Source: Poecilobothrus nobilitatus (lineage: Eukaryota; Arthropoda; Insecta; Diptera; Dolichopodidae). Taken from it: 64,000 nucleotides of DNA. This document shows, piece by piece, positions 51,134-63,428 of the stretch. The translations under genes were made by a program, and so were the position numbers. The notes below the pieces were generated by a model. The model worked only from the letters and a program-made list of their open reading frames with translations. It searched no databases and was not told where the DNA came from. Position 1 is the stretch's first letter. Each line of letters opens with the position of its first letter. Location: assembly GCA_947095535.1 (NCBI GenBank), contig OX352774.1, forward strand, positions 238,105,825 through 238,169,824, written 5' to 3'.

Positions 51134-53474
51134 TATATATATTTAATGACTTATATAGCAGTCGGTTTAATTCGGTTTACACCTGAAATATAATTATAGT
51201 TGATTTTTTTTGCTATTTATTTTAATACACGTTATTTCAGATATATTAATTATGAGGAAAAGAACATAAAAACTCTTTTGATTGGAACTAAATACTATAA
51301 CTTCAGACTAAGGGAACCTTTTGATTGATATCTAATGTTATTAACTAATGTCATTATATAATGACTAATAATAAAATAAATTTCTTATTATTATATTTTC
51401 GAATAGTTTGACATTTGCAATAGTATGAAGTTTGACAGAAAAAAAAAATGGTCTAAAAATAAGTTAAATATATTATTTTGTTTAATTTGTACCCTATTCA
51501 AGTGCATATATGAATCTCAAACATCTGAATCATAAAGCACTTGGAAGATAAACTTGCATAACAATAATTTATTGCCTTTCGACAGCGTAGCACCAATTTC
51601 CTATTTATTAAAGGATATAAGTTTTTATGTCACATATATAAGGTTTTTATCACATTTTTTATCCAATTGTCATAAATATTTTAATGATTCTTCAAGTTCA
51701 TAGGTTTAAGTTCATAGGTTTAAGTTCATAGGTTCTTGCAATAGTAAAAGCTCTTAATAATCATCTAAAAAAATTTTCTGAGTTTTTTAAACATTTTATT
51801 TTTCTTTTCAATCTATGAAAATATTTATCAATAAATTCAAGGTTGAGAGCTATTAATAGTGGTATTGCTATATATGTATATATAAAAATTTTAATTTTAA
51901 AGAAATGTTTCTTTATGAGGAAACTTTCAAACTTTATTAATAATAATTGTGCATTTTTCAGATAGAATAGCCTAATAGTTAAATAATATTACATTTATTT
52001 TGTTTTTCTTATTTTGCCAAACCAAAACATTGATTTTAATTTTTTGAGTTACGTTCATCTTTTTAAATGTACTTTATAAATATAAATGTCCTCAGTGTAA
52101 AGCTATTAAGGCGAAAAATTATTCTTATACTTTTTATATTGTAATTTCTCCAATTTCTTTAATATTTCAGAATAACTCTTGAAAAGTACTGAAGATATCA
52201 ATCTGTATTAATTATCAAGATATCAATCTGTAACAATTAGTGTTAACTTAAACTTTTCAATGCATCAATTCAAATTATCAATTTTTTGGTGAAAGTATCT
52301 TTTACGTCTTAAAACAAGTCGTTTAAGAGAAACATTTTTTTTTTTTTTTTATCAACACCCAGACTTTTAAGTCTCTGAATCAGTTTTTGTTACCTTCGAA
52401 CAAAATAAAATGAAAATTATTTAAAAACTAAATTTAGTTTAATATAAAATTTAAGAAAAGTTTATGTTCAAAGAATTTTTTTTTGTATCTTTATATGACA
52501 TTAAGAAAATGATCTGATTTAAAGAATAGTTCATAATGATGGTAAAAAGGAAGAGAAAAAAACCTTTTAAAGTCTGTTGATAAATTTTTTATATGTATTT
52601 TATATTGAACATTTAGAAAATAAAAGACTAAAATAAATAAGAATAAGTAAAAAACTAATAAAGAAAAGAAAATCTAAAGTAATTTTTCATTAACAATTCA
52701 AATTCTTTGAACATTATAATTCATATGAATATCCTTTCATAGTTTTATTCCTTCGTTTCCAGTTTATTTCCTTCAAACTATTTGAAAAAAAAAAAAATTA
52801 AACTATCTTTGATTTATTACGATTTCTGAGCATGTCTTTTCCTAAAGATTTTCATATTTTTGTTTGTATGTATGTATATACAATGATTAATAAAAATTTT
52901 TTCAAAATAAAGAAATTTTTTTGAAAATGCAATTTTTGATTTTTTCGGTTTCTTGTTATTTAAGGATACCATTCATCTTTTTACCATCCATTGATTGATT
53001 TTATGTTATGCAGGTTAATTTTGTATAATTTTTTTTTTATTAATTTTTTTTATATATATAATAGGTATGTGCATTATAAATATTTTTATTTAGCCAATTT
53101 TTAAGCTATTATCCTTTTAACTTTTTTGAATTCCATGAAATATTTTTTATTTTTAGCTGGAATTTTGTTTCGTTTTTATTTTTATTTTGTTTTATATTTA
53201 TGAGATTGTAGTCAAAGTATCGAATAAATCAAAAAAATTACATTATATGGTTAATATGGGTTCTTTACTTTGAATTTGCTTTTTTTTTTTTTTTCTTGTG
53301 AATGATAATGTAAGAATTGCCTCTATAATTGGAGATTATAAAAATAAAAAGGAGAAGAATGGTGAACAAAATTTAAAACGTTCTGTGAATTGACAGATAT
53401 GTTTTGTTATTATCATTTTGTGAATGTAATTATCATTATAAGGATATATTATGTCTAATATAGATGTATTTTAA
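51134..53474. other. beat intron: AT-rich, one short minisatellite
   Basis: Holds the 14-bp repeat at 51694-51734. A 15-bp GATATCAATCTGTA repeat occurs twice at 52195-52230. No coding sequence seen. Confidence 0.5.
51694..51734. repeat. 14-bp minisatellite, three units
   Basis: AAGTTCATAGGTTT repeated about 2.9 times without change. Confidence 0.93.
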
Positions 53475-53980
53475 ACGGGTTTGCTACATTAACTTTTACG
53501 TCAAAATCTAATGCTAGAAAATCTTCCATACAAAATCTTACTTTCGAAAATCTTTTAAAACAAAATCTTTTTTCCAAAATCTACTAGGACAAAATCTTGC
53601 ATGTAATTCAGAATGTCACATATTCTTATATATAAATATTCTAGAAAAAGTGGCCAACTCGCTCCCTAAAATCGCTCCTAAAGCACAATCTGATATACAT
53701 TAAGTGACCAAGTTGCGAAGTGTCCTGTTGTAAAAGTTGTTAAATCACATATACATATATATATATATACATATTCTGTAAAAGGCGAATACCAATGCTT
53801 TTGAATTCAACTCTCTAACATCTTCCTTAACTATTTGTTTATACATACTTTAAAAACAAAGCCACAATCTATTCCTTTAAAATTATTTTGCAAGATTTTG
53901 TAATGCAAGATAAAAAAAAAAGGAAGATTTTGTTGCAGGTTGATTATGCAGGTTGATTTTGGTGCAGGATTATGACCCGC
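53475..53980. mobile_element. fold-back element with CAAAATCTT subrepeats
   Basis: The left arm (53475-53605) carries about six degenerate units around CAAAATCTT, such as ACAAAATCTTACTTTCG. The right arm (53888-53980) carries the inverse: TGCAAGATTTTG, GGAAGATTTTGTTGCAGG and two GCAGGTTGAT(T) units. Both ends have ACGGGT/ACCCGC in mirror position. No frame for a transposase, so it is non-autonomous. Confidence 0.5.
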
Positions 53981-55899
53981 TCCCATTTTAGACTAAACAT
54001 TGATATCATTTTTAGTTCAGAATAAAATGTTCCACCCTTTTTATTTATAAGAATTTTATAATCCTTAGAAAATGGTAAAAAAAAAAAATTTGCTATTCTT
54101 ATTCTTCTGAATAAATTAAAACGTGTTACAAAAGGTGCTAAGATCAATATTTATTGATCACATTTTACTGAGAGTAACAAGAATATTGCCATTAATATCC
54201 TAATGGCAATTACGTAGTATTAAATAGTTCAAAATTTAAGAAAAAAAAAAAGGATTAACGGCATTAAAAAGACGAAAGTTTTATTTAACCCAATCGACAA
54301 TCGCCACATTAAATACATTCTGTAAGCTTTTCTTTTTAGTTTTAAATCACTTATCAGAATTCAAAAGAAATGTTAGTAATCATATTTTATATACAATAAT
54401 AGTCTCGATTTCATTTTTATTTCTTTTCTTTCATAACAGATATTTTGAATAATGAACCATCGAAAATCTATACATAGTTTGTCTTTGTTCCAGAAAAAAA
54501 AAAAGTTTACCAGTTTCTTTACCAGAAAAAAAAAAGGGAAACAACATATTAGGTGTTTTGCCAAAATGTATTTTTGTTTTTTTTACACTGTTTATTTATA
54601 AATTCATGAATGTCCTGTTCATATGTTTGAAAGGAAAAAAAAAAAAACTGTTGTCTGGACGTATGAATAACAGGATATTTTTTTATATCTTATTTCTTTA
54701 TTCTTTTTTTCTTGATTATTTTTTTTTTGTGTTTTGGAATACGTTCCAAAACAAATAGAAAGAAATTTCACCTTATATGAATTGTGAGTGATGATAATTT
54801 GGAATAACGACGAATGTGTTATACAATTTTTTGTTTTTTTTTGTGAATCCTAACTGAAAATCCTAGAAAACTTTTTAGTTATATTATTTGTATATTATAT
54901 TTAGCTTCTTTTTTTTTTTTTGCCTTTTAGATGCTATATATAAATTTTTTTTTTTTGGCCTTTTATCATAAAGTATAAAATATTGAGACAAGAGACAAGA
55001 CAAGACGACGACTCCTTTTACGACACAAAACAAAAAGAAAAAAAATAAAAATAAAGATAATTTTGGTTGGCGTCATTCCTAAAAATAAATACGTCGTAGT
55101 AATTGTTGTTCTTCTAGTAAATTTCATATGAATGATTCTTTATAGAGATATACATATACAAGTAAATATATATGTTATGTATTGTATATAGATATAATAT
55201 AGTAGACACATTTAATCTAAAAAGGAAAAAAAAAAAAAAAGAATAGAAAATTTTCTCTCATGAATTTTCTTTTTATTTTTCATTTTGATTTTTCTGAATA
55301 AATTCGAACGAAATAGAGATTATTAGTCTAGAAAACATTAGAGACAGAATATATGTAGACTTAATGTAAAAAAGTTTTTTTTTTGAAGAAAACAAAATAA
55401 TGAATTTTTAAGATTTATGCAGTACCATTTTTCTCTATTTTGAATTAATAAAGTATTTAAGATGATGCCAAAAAGAAAATAAAGTACATGAAATCTTAAA
55501 AGCATTTTAATAAATTCTAACAAATTTATATAGTTTTAATGAAAGATTTTCTAATTTTTGATTTATATTTTTCTTTTTTTTTAGGAAAGTAAACCAAAAT
55601 ATATGTTTGCTTTTTTTTTTCTAAAGCCATAAAGATTATTACCTAAAATTCTTTAAAGGAAAAAAAAAAAATAAATAAATATAAATATTCCAATAAATTT
55701 AATAATTCATGAATCAAATAAATCGTACTAATAATAAGTTTTAAATTGAAAGTTTAAAGTATCTGTTCCTATAATGAAATTTTTATTTTAAAGCATGTTA
55801 AGAGCAATAATAAAAGAAAATTTCGATCATTGTTTTTAATTTTTAAGCAAATTTTCAAAAAACTCTTGATATAATATGCTTATTTGTTTCATTTTGAGC
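53981..55899. other. beat intron: AT-rich, no exon seen
   Basis: Frames at 54373-54758 and 55338-55523 are Phe/Lys-rich products of T/A runs. A GAGACAAGAGACAAGACAAGACGACGAC purine-rich tract sits at 54985-55012. Confidence 0.5.
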
Positions 55900-56480
55900 C
55901 TCCGTTCATTTGTCTGTCTGACTGTTACAGATTACCTGTTAAAATCTTTACATCTTTTGAATAAGGTAATTTTAACCATGGATAGAAACCATCTTATAGA
56001 AAACCATCCATCAACCATTAACCATCTTATAGAAAAGTTTGCACACGAATTACGGATTTATATTCCCTCAAATCCGGTAAAAGTGCTATTTTCAAATATT
56101 TATATATATTTTAAGCTCTGCTGAATATTTTAAACGGTAAACAACAGGACATTTAAATAATCTAAAAATGATAAACGGCAGGATATTTTTAGCTTTATTA
56201 AATAAACATAATAATTTTTTTTGCAATTTGGTATTAGAATTTACTGTAAAATGAATGTGGAACAGAACTTTACAAAATTTTCGTTTCATTCTATCTTCAG
56301 AACGGTTTAGTTATAACCTGAAAGATTTGTAAGTTATGTAAGAAAATAAATGTTTTATTCTTACCCATGTAAGTGCTATTACGGACCAAGTATTAAAAAT
56401 TCGCTACTTTTAAACAGATGTAATTTGATGAACACATTTGTAAATTTTTTTATTTTAAAAGTTAGACTCAAAAATGAAAT
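55900..56480 (+). repeat. ATACCCG-family copy, degraded
   Basis: TTTGTCTGTCTGACTGTTAC, AATTTTAACCATGGATAG, TTTACTGTAAAATGAATGTGG, TTCTATCTTCAGAACGGTTTAG, CCATGTAAGTGCTATTACGG and GATGTAATTTGATGAACAC follow the family order. CCATCTTATAGAAAA is duplicated inside it (55989 and 56020). Confidence 0.5.
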
Positions 56481-57444
56481 CTTCTGCATTATTATGTTTT
56501 CATGGTTCAATAATCATACACGCTTTTTTCTTTAAAACAGTGAAAAGTATTTCATTCAGTAGTATTGGGGCCTTTAAAAACCTTTTGCATCCTAAGTATA
56601 TTTGGAAGCCATTAGAAACATACTCTTTTAAATTTATTTTAACTAGGGTCCCTGTAGTGGTGTGTAAGTCTAAGTATATTTTACTGTGGCATCTAAATTA
56701 CAAAAAATTCGTGTGGAATACAAAATGTCTTGTAGTGGAATGTCATAATACGTAGTGTGTGGCTGAAAACTACTAAATTATAATTATAGATTTTTGATTA
56801 TTTAGTGTAGGGATAGTAATTTATTTTACAAAATCCTTTTAAATTAGCAAGACTGTTGTATATTTTGATAATTCAGTTAGATTCGAAATCATTTAAAAGC
56901 ATATCGAATAAATAAACAATTTTACTTTTTTATTAGTAATTAAAAGATTTCTTTAAAGTAAATTGTTCTAGTTTTCGTTAAAAAAAAATCTTTGTCATAA
57001 CAACAAACAATCCAAAAAATTTAATTTAAAATAAAATATTTAAAATGTAATTAAATACTACTCGTACATTTCAAAAAGTGAGTAAAAAGTTATAGAAATT
57101 TTATATAAAATAAATATACAACTGCTATATGTAAACATTATATTATATATTCATAACTCTGATACTTACAAAATAACTGACTTCCTTAGAAATGAAAATA
57201 GGAAATACAAAGAATACTTTCAATTTCATACAAGGATGCCTAGTAATAACTTTAAGTGCTTCATATTTTAACTGATGTTGTATTATAGAAGAAATAAGTA
57301 GATAAAATAGTTTAAAATTACATTAAAAGATATTTTGTACCTTTATTGATTACAAAAGGACTTAATGATTTTAAAATTTTTCAAATAATTATTTGATTAT
57401 GTATTCCTAATAATTTTCAGTACATTTTTCAAAAAAGTTTCTTA
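56481..57444. other. beat intron: AT-rich, no exon seen
   Basis: A frame at 56474-56755 has no domain. A patch with repeated TAGTGTG/TAGTGGTGTG (56650-56815) recalls a similar patch at 10350-10420, but not closely enough to name a family. Confidence 0.45.
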
Positions 57445-57817
57445 TTAGTTTCACTTTGTTTGTTCGTCCGTCTGTTAACAAAACTTTTACATCGTTTAAG
57501 ATAAAACAATGGAATTTTAACCCTTAAATCCCTCAAAAATCCCTCAAAATGGAATAATCCCTCAAAAACGGTAATGTTGTAGAACAAGTATTTGTGTAGA
57601 ACAAAGCGTTACATAACGACAGTCTAGAGCTCTTCAAGTTTGGAAAATTTCCTATTTTTAAATTTATTTATCTAATGTTCAGCTTAATACTTTTTTAATC
57701 AAATGGCATGGCATTTATTTTTGTACCTTCGCCTGTTTGAATTTATTAGGGGTCAGATATTTAAAATTTGCTTTCTATAAATACTTACCTGTAACTTTAA
57801 TACGTGGGTAAATTTTT
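57445..57817 (+). repeat. ATACCCG-family copy interrupted by a short ATACCCG element
   Basis: TTTGTTTGTTCGTCCGTCTGTTAAC, AATGGAATTTTAACC, TTCAAGTTTGGAAAATTTCC, TATTAGGGGTCAGATATTTAAAATTTGC and CCTGTAACTTTAATACG follow the family order. AATCCCTCAAA is repeated three times at 57525-57565. Confidence 0.58.
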
Positions 57818-58076
57818 ATACCCGTATGAGCTATGTACGATGAAACTTAATGAAGAGATGTCGAGTTACATGACAACAATTATTGTAAAATTTGGTTGGG
57901 CTAGAGCAGCCGGTTTAGATTTCTTGCATCTCTTGGAACTTAATGAAGCTAGCCGTCAGAAATTTTACAAATGATGATCAAGTTTTAGGGCAATAGTTTC
58001 TGTAAAATTGGTCTGAATTTTTTTAAAAGATGATCAAGTTTTATAGAAACAGAATATATTACGTTCATACGGGTAT
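57818..58076. mobile_element. short element with ATACCCGTATGA inverted ends
   Basis: ATACCCGTATGAGC (57818-57831) and GTTCATACGGGTAT (58063-58076) match as inverted repeats at 13 of 14 bases. The 259-bp interior holds two AGATGATCAAGTTTTA-like segments (57973 and 58028) and no coding sequence. It lies directly against degraded family sequence. Confidence 0.68.
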
Positions 58077-58318
58077 CCGATTCATATTTAAGAAAAAAAT
58101 TTTATATTTAATTTAAAAATTTATATTTGAAACGAGTAGAGCCTGTTACTTTTTTGAGAGATTTATTGCATTATTCGTTCTTAAAATTTAAAAAAAGATA
58201 AACAATTTCATAATAACTTTTTTCGGTTTCGGATGCAGTTAATTGAAAAGTTTTTGATTAGTTTGTTTATAGGCCTTATCTGACGTTACACATTTTTGTC
58301 TCTCAGATATTATAGCTG

Positions 58319-59078
58319 CCGGAAATAACCCCGCAAAAAATAGTCCCAACAAAAATGAAATAACACGCAAAAAAATTGGGGAAATCATTATGAAATAACA
58401 CTCCAAATTTAAAATGAAATATTCCCGCAATAAAATGAAATAATCCTCCAAGTTAAAATGAAATAATACTCCAAATTTTTTAAGATGTTATCTGTTAAAA
58501 TTAAATTTTAACAGTTAAATTAAGATTTTAGACTTGGATTCAATATATATTTACATGTATATGCAAGATTCTCGAATTAGGAGAGATTTTAGAGTTAGTT
58601 GTAAATATACGCTTATACGGTTATACGTTTTTTTTTGGTTACGATTTTCACGCCAGAAATTTTAAAAATATAGAAAAAGATCAAATTCTATAGGTTATAA
58701 AGTTTATCAGACAGGATTTGAGTCTTCATAGCTTTAGATTTAGAAGGGCAAACTTGAAACTGGAAATATTTAAAAAAAATAAATTAAAAGAAATAATCAA
58801 AATCAATCATTCATCAAAATAATGAGATAATCCCGAAAATATAGTTGTTTTGCTGGGTTATTTCATTTGTAAATTTATTTTAATTTGGGGATTATTGAAT
58901 TATTTCATATGAAACAAGGTCCAAAACAAAAAAAATAAAATAAAATTGCAAAAAAATGAAATAACGCACCAAGTTTTACTTTGTAATTTAATTTTTTACG
59001 GCGTTATTTTCCAAACAAAAATTTTGCGGTATTATTTAATTTTTTTTTGGGGATTATTTTTTGCGGGGTTATTTCCGG
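58319..59078. mobile_element. fold-back element with long inverted ends and TGAAATAA subrepeats
   Basis: The left end CCGGAAATAACCCCGCAAAA is mirrored at the right by TTTTGCGGGGTTATTTCCGG; the match runs on through AAATA(G/A)TCCC, about 28 bp in all. The arms contain tandem units of AAAATGAAATAATNCTCCAA (58350-58480) and matching units in the right arm (58945-59035). ATATTA lies near both ends (58308 and 59085) and may be the target duplication. No transposase frame. Confidence 0.78.
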
Positions 59079-59710
59079 AAGGCAAATATTACAGATATTT
59101 ATATATAGATATAAAAAAAAATTGATTTTAAATTTAATGTTAATATTGTGAGATTAAATGAGAATTTAATGAGAATTGTGTTTCATTTCACTCAATTCAA
59201 TCATTCTTAAAATGAAAAGTGATTCATTTGATTGAATAGTGTGGCTTTTGACCATTCTTCCATTTTAAGAATTCACTCAGATGAATATAATAAAACACTT
59301 TTTTAAACAGGCTTGTATGACTATGACCAACATTTTACTACTCATTCAATCTGTTCTAGTTAAGGATTTTATAGATACTAAAGGAAAGTACAATTTTTAT
59401 AAAGTTTTCTGGAAAATTAAATTAAAAAATTTTCAAAATTTTTCTCAAATTTTTGTATAATAAAGCAATAAACAAATAGATTTTTTTTTTTTGTTTGGTT
59501 TTTTAACTCTTTTTTCTTTTTTTTGTATTTTATTTTCAAGGCATCATTCTTAAGTAACTGATTTTATTAAAAGTATTGTTAGGGTTTTCTAAAGTATATT
59601 TATGAATTTCTTCTAAAAAAAAAAAGCAAAATGTTTAATAAAAAAAAAAAAATTTTTTTTTCTAAAATTTTTCCTTATCTTTTTTTTTTTTTCCTTTTTT
59701 TACTTTGTAG
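59079..59710 (+). other. beat intron, 3' part
   Basis: AT-rich, becoming T/C-rich from 59650 to the acceptor. A degenerate inverted segment GAATGATTGAATTGAGTGAAATG appears around 59180-59240. No coding sequence. Confidence 0.5.
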
Positions 59711-59846
59711 AGACTAGCATCCAATGAGAGTCAACTAACATTAGATCATGTTAATTTAGCTGCAGCTGGTAAATATAGTTGTGAAGTATCAGCAGATGCA
59801 CCATCATTTCATACATTAATTGGTGCTGGTGAATTAGATGTTGTTG
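59711..59846 (+). CDS. beat: beaten path (Beat) family protein, internal exon: second half of Ig domain
   Basis: This exon continues the Ig domain begun at 48229. It encodes 45 codons plus one base. It opens with RLASNESQLTLDHVNL (strands D-E), then AAAGKYSCEVSADAPSFHT, which holds the second Ig cysteine (residue 24 of the exon) in the Y-x-C motif of strand F and the family signature CEVSADAPSF. It ends in a G-strand-like GELDVV. The usual D-x-G-x-Y-x-C motif has Ala in place of Asp. NES at residues 5-7 is a potential N-glycosylation site. The acceptor TTTGTAG ends at 59710 after a long T/C tract; the donor is GTAAGT at 59847. It enters in phase 0, matching the phase 0 exit of the 48229 exon, and leaves in phase 1. 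Joined, the two exons make one full V-type Ig domain of about 115 residues. The C-terminal exons of the protein are not visible in the last 4 kb. Confidence 0.93.
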
Positions 59847-61621
59847 GTAAGTTTTTGGTTTTTTCGTTTTTTTTTTGTTTTTATTATTATCTATAAATTT
59901 TAAACTTTTATATAAATGGCAAAAAAAAAAAAAAAAAAAAACAAATTAGTGCTTTGTTAGGGTAAACAATGTCCATTGGAAGAATGTAAAAAAAAATTTT
60001 AATTTAATGAAACTTTGTTTAAACGATATTTTGTTTAATTTTGGTCGGATCTTTTTTCTTTTAATACAATATTAAAAATTTTACTAACAATCTGGTACAT
60101 TTATAGTTATGTTATTTTGTTCATCGGGTTAACTTGAATTTCCGTAGGTCCCATTAAATATTATTAAAAAGTTTAGGTAATCAAGTAATTTAACATTGTG
60201 AATAATACAAACCCTATAGAAAGTTGTTTCAAGTATGTCAGGTACAGAAAGAAACAGGATTTAGAAAATTTTATTTTTTATGAGATCATTGGTTTCATAA
60301 CAAACGTAAAGTTTAAAAATAATTTGGTGAATTTTATAAATAAATCTATAATTATATTTATTTTGTATTATATTTTAATGTAGTTTTACTATTCCCCCAT
60401 TTTACTATTTGTTGACATAATTTCTGAAAACATAAAAAAAAAAAAATTGGTGTATTTATTTGATTTATATTTGTAAATCTTTAAAAAAAAAGATTGTTTA
60501 ATAATAAATAGAAGTACATTATTTTGCAAATAAACAATAAACTTATTTATATAATAAAGTACATAATATGGATGGAATGATATTAGTTTTGTTCATTTTA
60601 AATCTATAAATTATGTTTGCTTAAGGGAAATATGTTTTTTTTTTATAATATAAAATATTATTTTTACAAGTTTCTTTGAAATTTTATATATTTTGCTATT
60701 ATATTGTTATAAAATACTTGACCTTTTGTTTTTAATTCTATATATTTTAATTTTTATTATTTTATTTTAAGTTAGTTTAGCTTTTATCCTTATCCTTATT
60801 TTGTAGTACAAAATGAGGAGAGATGATCTAATTCTTTTTGTATTGAAGATGTATATTTCTTTTTTTTCTTTGGTAAACTAAATAGTTTTAAATGCAAGAA
60901 ATATAAGAGGGTTCCACTTGGAATCTGGAAAATATATATCTACATATCTATAATATGTTCCTTAATATTTGTCATACATGCATTATTTTAACAGCCAAGT
61001 CTTTAAAATAGTACGGGAAATTTTTAAAGGTATAAAAACATCTAACTTGAAATTTTGAAATTAGCCATTCTTTTTCTTGATTTTATAATTTTAATCCATT
61101 TTTGTGGGATTTCGTTGAGCTCCTGAAAAAAAGAAAATTAATAAAAAATAATTTTTGAAACCCTCGGATGTTGTAATCAATTCTAAGACACTCCAAATTT
61201 CTTTTTTATTATGAAAAAAGGGAAATTTTTTCTTAGAAAAGGAATTTTGTAGTAAAAAGGGAGATTTTTGCAATTTGCAAAATTTTGCAAATGGAAAAGA
61301 TAAAAATGAAATTTGCCTTGGGCTGCCCTAATCAGCTAATAAACATCTTTTAAAACATAGCCGTATATATTAATGAGAACTACCCGAACCTGTTGCAGCA
61401 GTACAAATTTTACAAATGTTGTTGGTTGGTGTTGTAACTCAACACCTTTTCGCAAAATTTCAGAAACCTAGCTTCAATAGACACTGAATTATTTCCATAT
61501 TATGAAAAAAGAAATTGTATGGCAGTTACTTGAGAATTCGATTCTGAGCCCATCAATACTATTGGGTCTATATATCTAGATGAACACATTTAAGGTGTCG
61601 CAAACGTAATGGTAAATTTAT

Positions 61622-61653
61622 TATACCCTTGAACATACGTTCATACGGGTATA
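61622..61653. repeat. solo ATACCCG-type hairpin
   Basis: TATACCC (61622-61628) and GGGTATA (61647-61653) form a hairpin. The right half contains GTTCATACGGGTAT, the same end as the elements at 57818 and 13466. It may be a nearly empty copy of the family. Confidence 0.6.
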
Positions 61654-62689
61654 AAAATTTAAATGAGGTAGGTATGTGTACTTGGCTTATTACGAACTCC
61701 ATTTATTCTGATGGAAGAAACTTTTTGACCTTTTTCCGGAGAAATTTTACGGTGGAAACTAGGATTTAACAAGCTTGGTTTTCTCAAAATTTTTGGAAAA
61801 GAGTTCCACGATTTTTTTTTTACATTTTAAAAAAGAATTCTCAGTGCTTAAAGCAAAACGAAAATCATCCAAAAAAATGTTTTTGGGTCTTTCAATTCTT
61901 TTTATAAATAGTTATTTACGTACTGCTGAGAAAAAAGAAATTAATCGATCAGCCGGCAGCCACTGATAATGTCAAGAAACGTGATATAATGTTTTTCTCT
62001 GTTAAAATTCTTATAAATATATTTATATTTCTATATTTTCTGGAACAAATAATGATATTTTATAGCAGATTTTGTTTTTTAAATACATATTTAATATGAA
62101 GATATAAATCAACAAATTCAATAATTGCTTACAATCAATTGTTTTATTTGATTGTTTACATATTTACTTAAAATTTTTGTTGCTGTGAATACTTTTAGTC
62201 AATTAAATAAAGATTTATAGAATTTTTATATGTAATGTAGTATTTTACTACATTCTAAATCGTGTATAACGCGAAAATGTTAAGAAAGTGCCTCGCAACG
62301 GTCTGCTATTAATAGAGAATATATTTGAGAAATTTGATCTCCATGTGGAAAATTTGTGACAACATATAATAATTACCAGTCACTAGTCATACCTAAAATA
62401 TACTGTATTTAATTAAACAACCTCTTTATTCCATTGGTTTAAAATGGTTCGGCTTTTGGTAATTTTTATTTATCTGGCCTATAATAATTATATAATATCA
62501 AAACCTATAGAAACTATAAACTAAGGTTTTATTAAATTTAAATATTTAATAAAATAATCTATGGCTCACCTACTTTAAAGCCTCTAAATTTGATAAATAT
62601 GTTATTATGTCTATCTATTCCTAAAATATTTTGCTACCAATTTCAAAATAAAAAATTTAAACTCAATTAATCATAATTAATGTTATGAT

Positions 62690-63190
62690 AAAAACTTGTA
62701 TGTAGCACCACCCATTAAAAATCTACAGCTCTTCATAGTTGCAGAAACCGTCATTTGAAATATTGTGCTGAATATTTTCAATCTAATAACGTTAAATGTA
62801 AGAGATTTTCTTTTACCTTTATAAAAATTGTAATATTTTTTTTGAAATTTTGAATTTAAATTTACTGTTATGTAAAACGAAAATTTGGCAAGATATCTGT
62901 TTCTTCGTATCTCCGGAATGCTTTTAAATAGAAATTTATTAACATAAGTTATTTCAACAAAATTTTTTGGACCTCACCCTGATTAACAGATTTGGATCTA
63001 TCAAAATTTGAAATTTTACTATTTTTAGACCTGTAATCTGAACACCTGTGCAAGTTTATTTTAAGTAAGAGATAAAACTTAAAACTCCAACACGATTTTT
63101 TAAATTTATTGCAAACTTTAGTTTGTTATATAGAGTTTTCTTAGAATTGAAGAAAGTGAAGAAATTGAAAAAATTATTCCACTTCAAGAT
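62690..63190 (+). repeat. ATACCCG-family copy, degraded
   Basis: GTAGCACCACCCATTA, TCTACAGCTCTTCATAGTTG, TTTACTGTTATGTAAAACG, CGTATCTCCGGAATGCTTTTA, TTTTAGACCTGTAATCTGAA and AACTCCAACACGATTTTTTA are in family order. No ATACCCG ends are present. Confidence 0.62.
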
Positions 63191-63428
63191 TCTTTCGTGC
63201 TACGTTAAAATTGTTTAATAGAAGCCATAATTGATTTCAGCTGAATGGAACAAATCACATTACCTTCAAGATTAAATGCCCTGGGGAATATCAGAACAAT
63301 GTCAAATATGAATTCATTATCATCATCTTAAAATTATGGTTAATCAATTAACCATCACATTCCATTTTTGGCTAAATTAATAACACTTTCATAAGAAATT
63401 GTTTAATGTCACCATAGTCATATTGTAA

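Larger units (their letters stand above)
48438..59710 (+). other. beat intron (11,273 bp) splitting the Ig domain
   Basis: GTAAGT at the left end and a T-rich tract ending TTTGTAG at the right end. It is phase 0 and lies between the cysteine-bearing halves of one Ig domain. It carries a twin-primed SINE, a 14-bp minisatellite, two fold-back elements and two ATACCCG-family copies, listed separately. The remainder is AT-rich with no exon I can support. Confidence 0.85.

Noticed and set aside
56474..56755. 93-codon open frame inside the beat intron
   Set aside because: Overlaps the end of a degraded dispersed repeat and shows no domain; composition matches its AT-rich surroundings.
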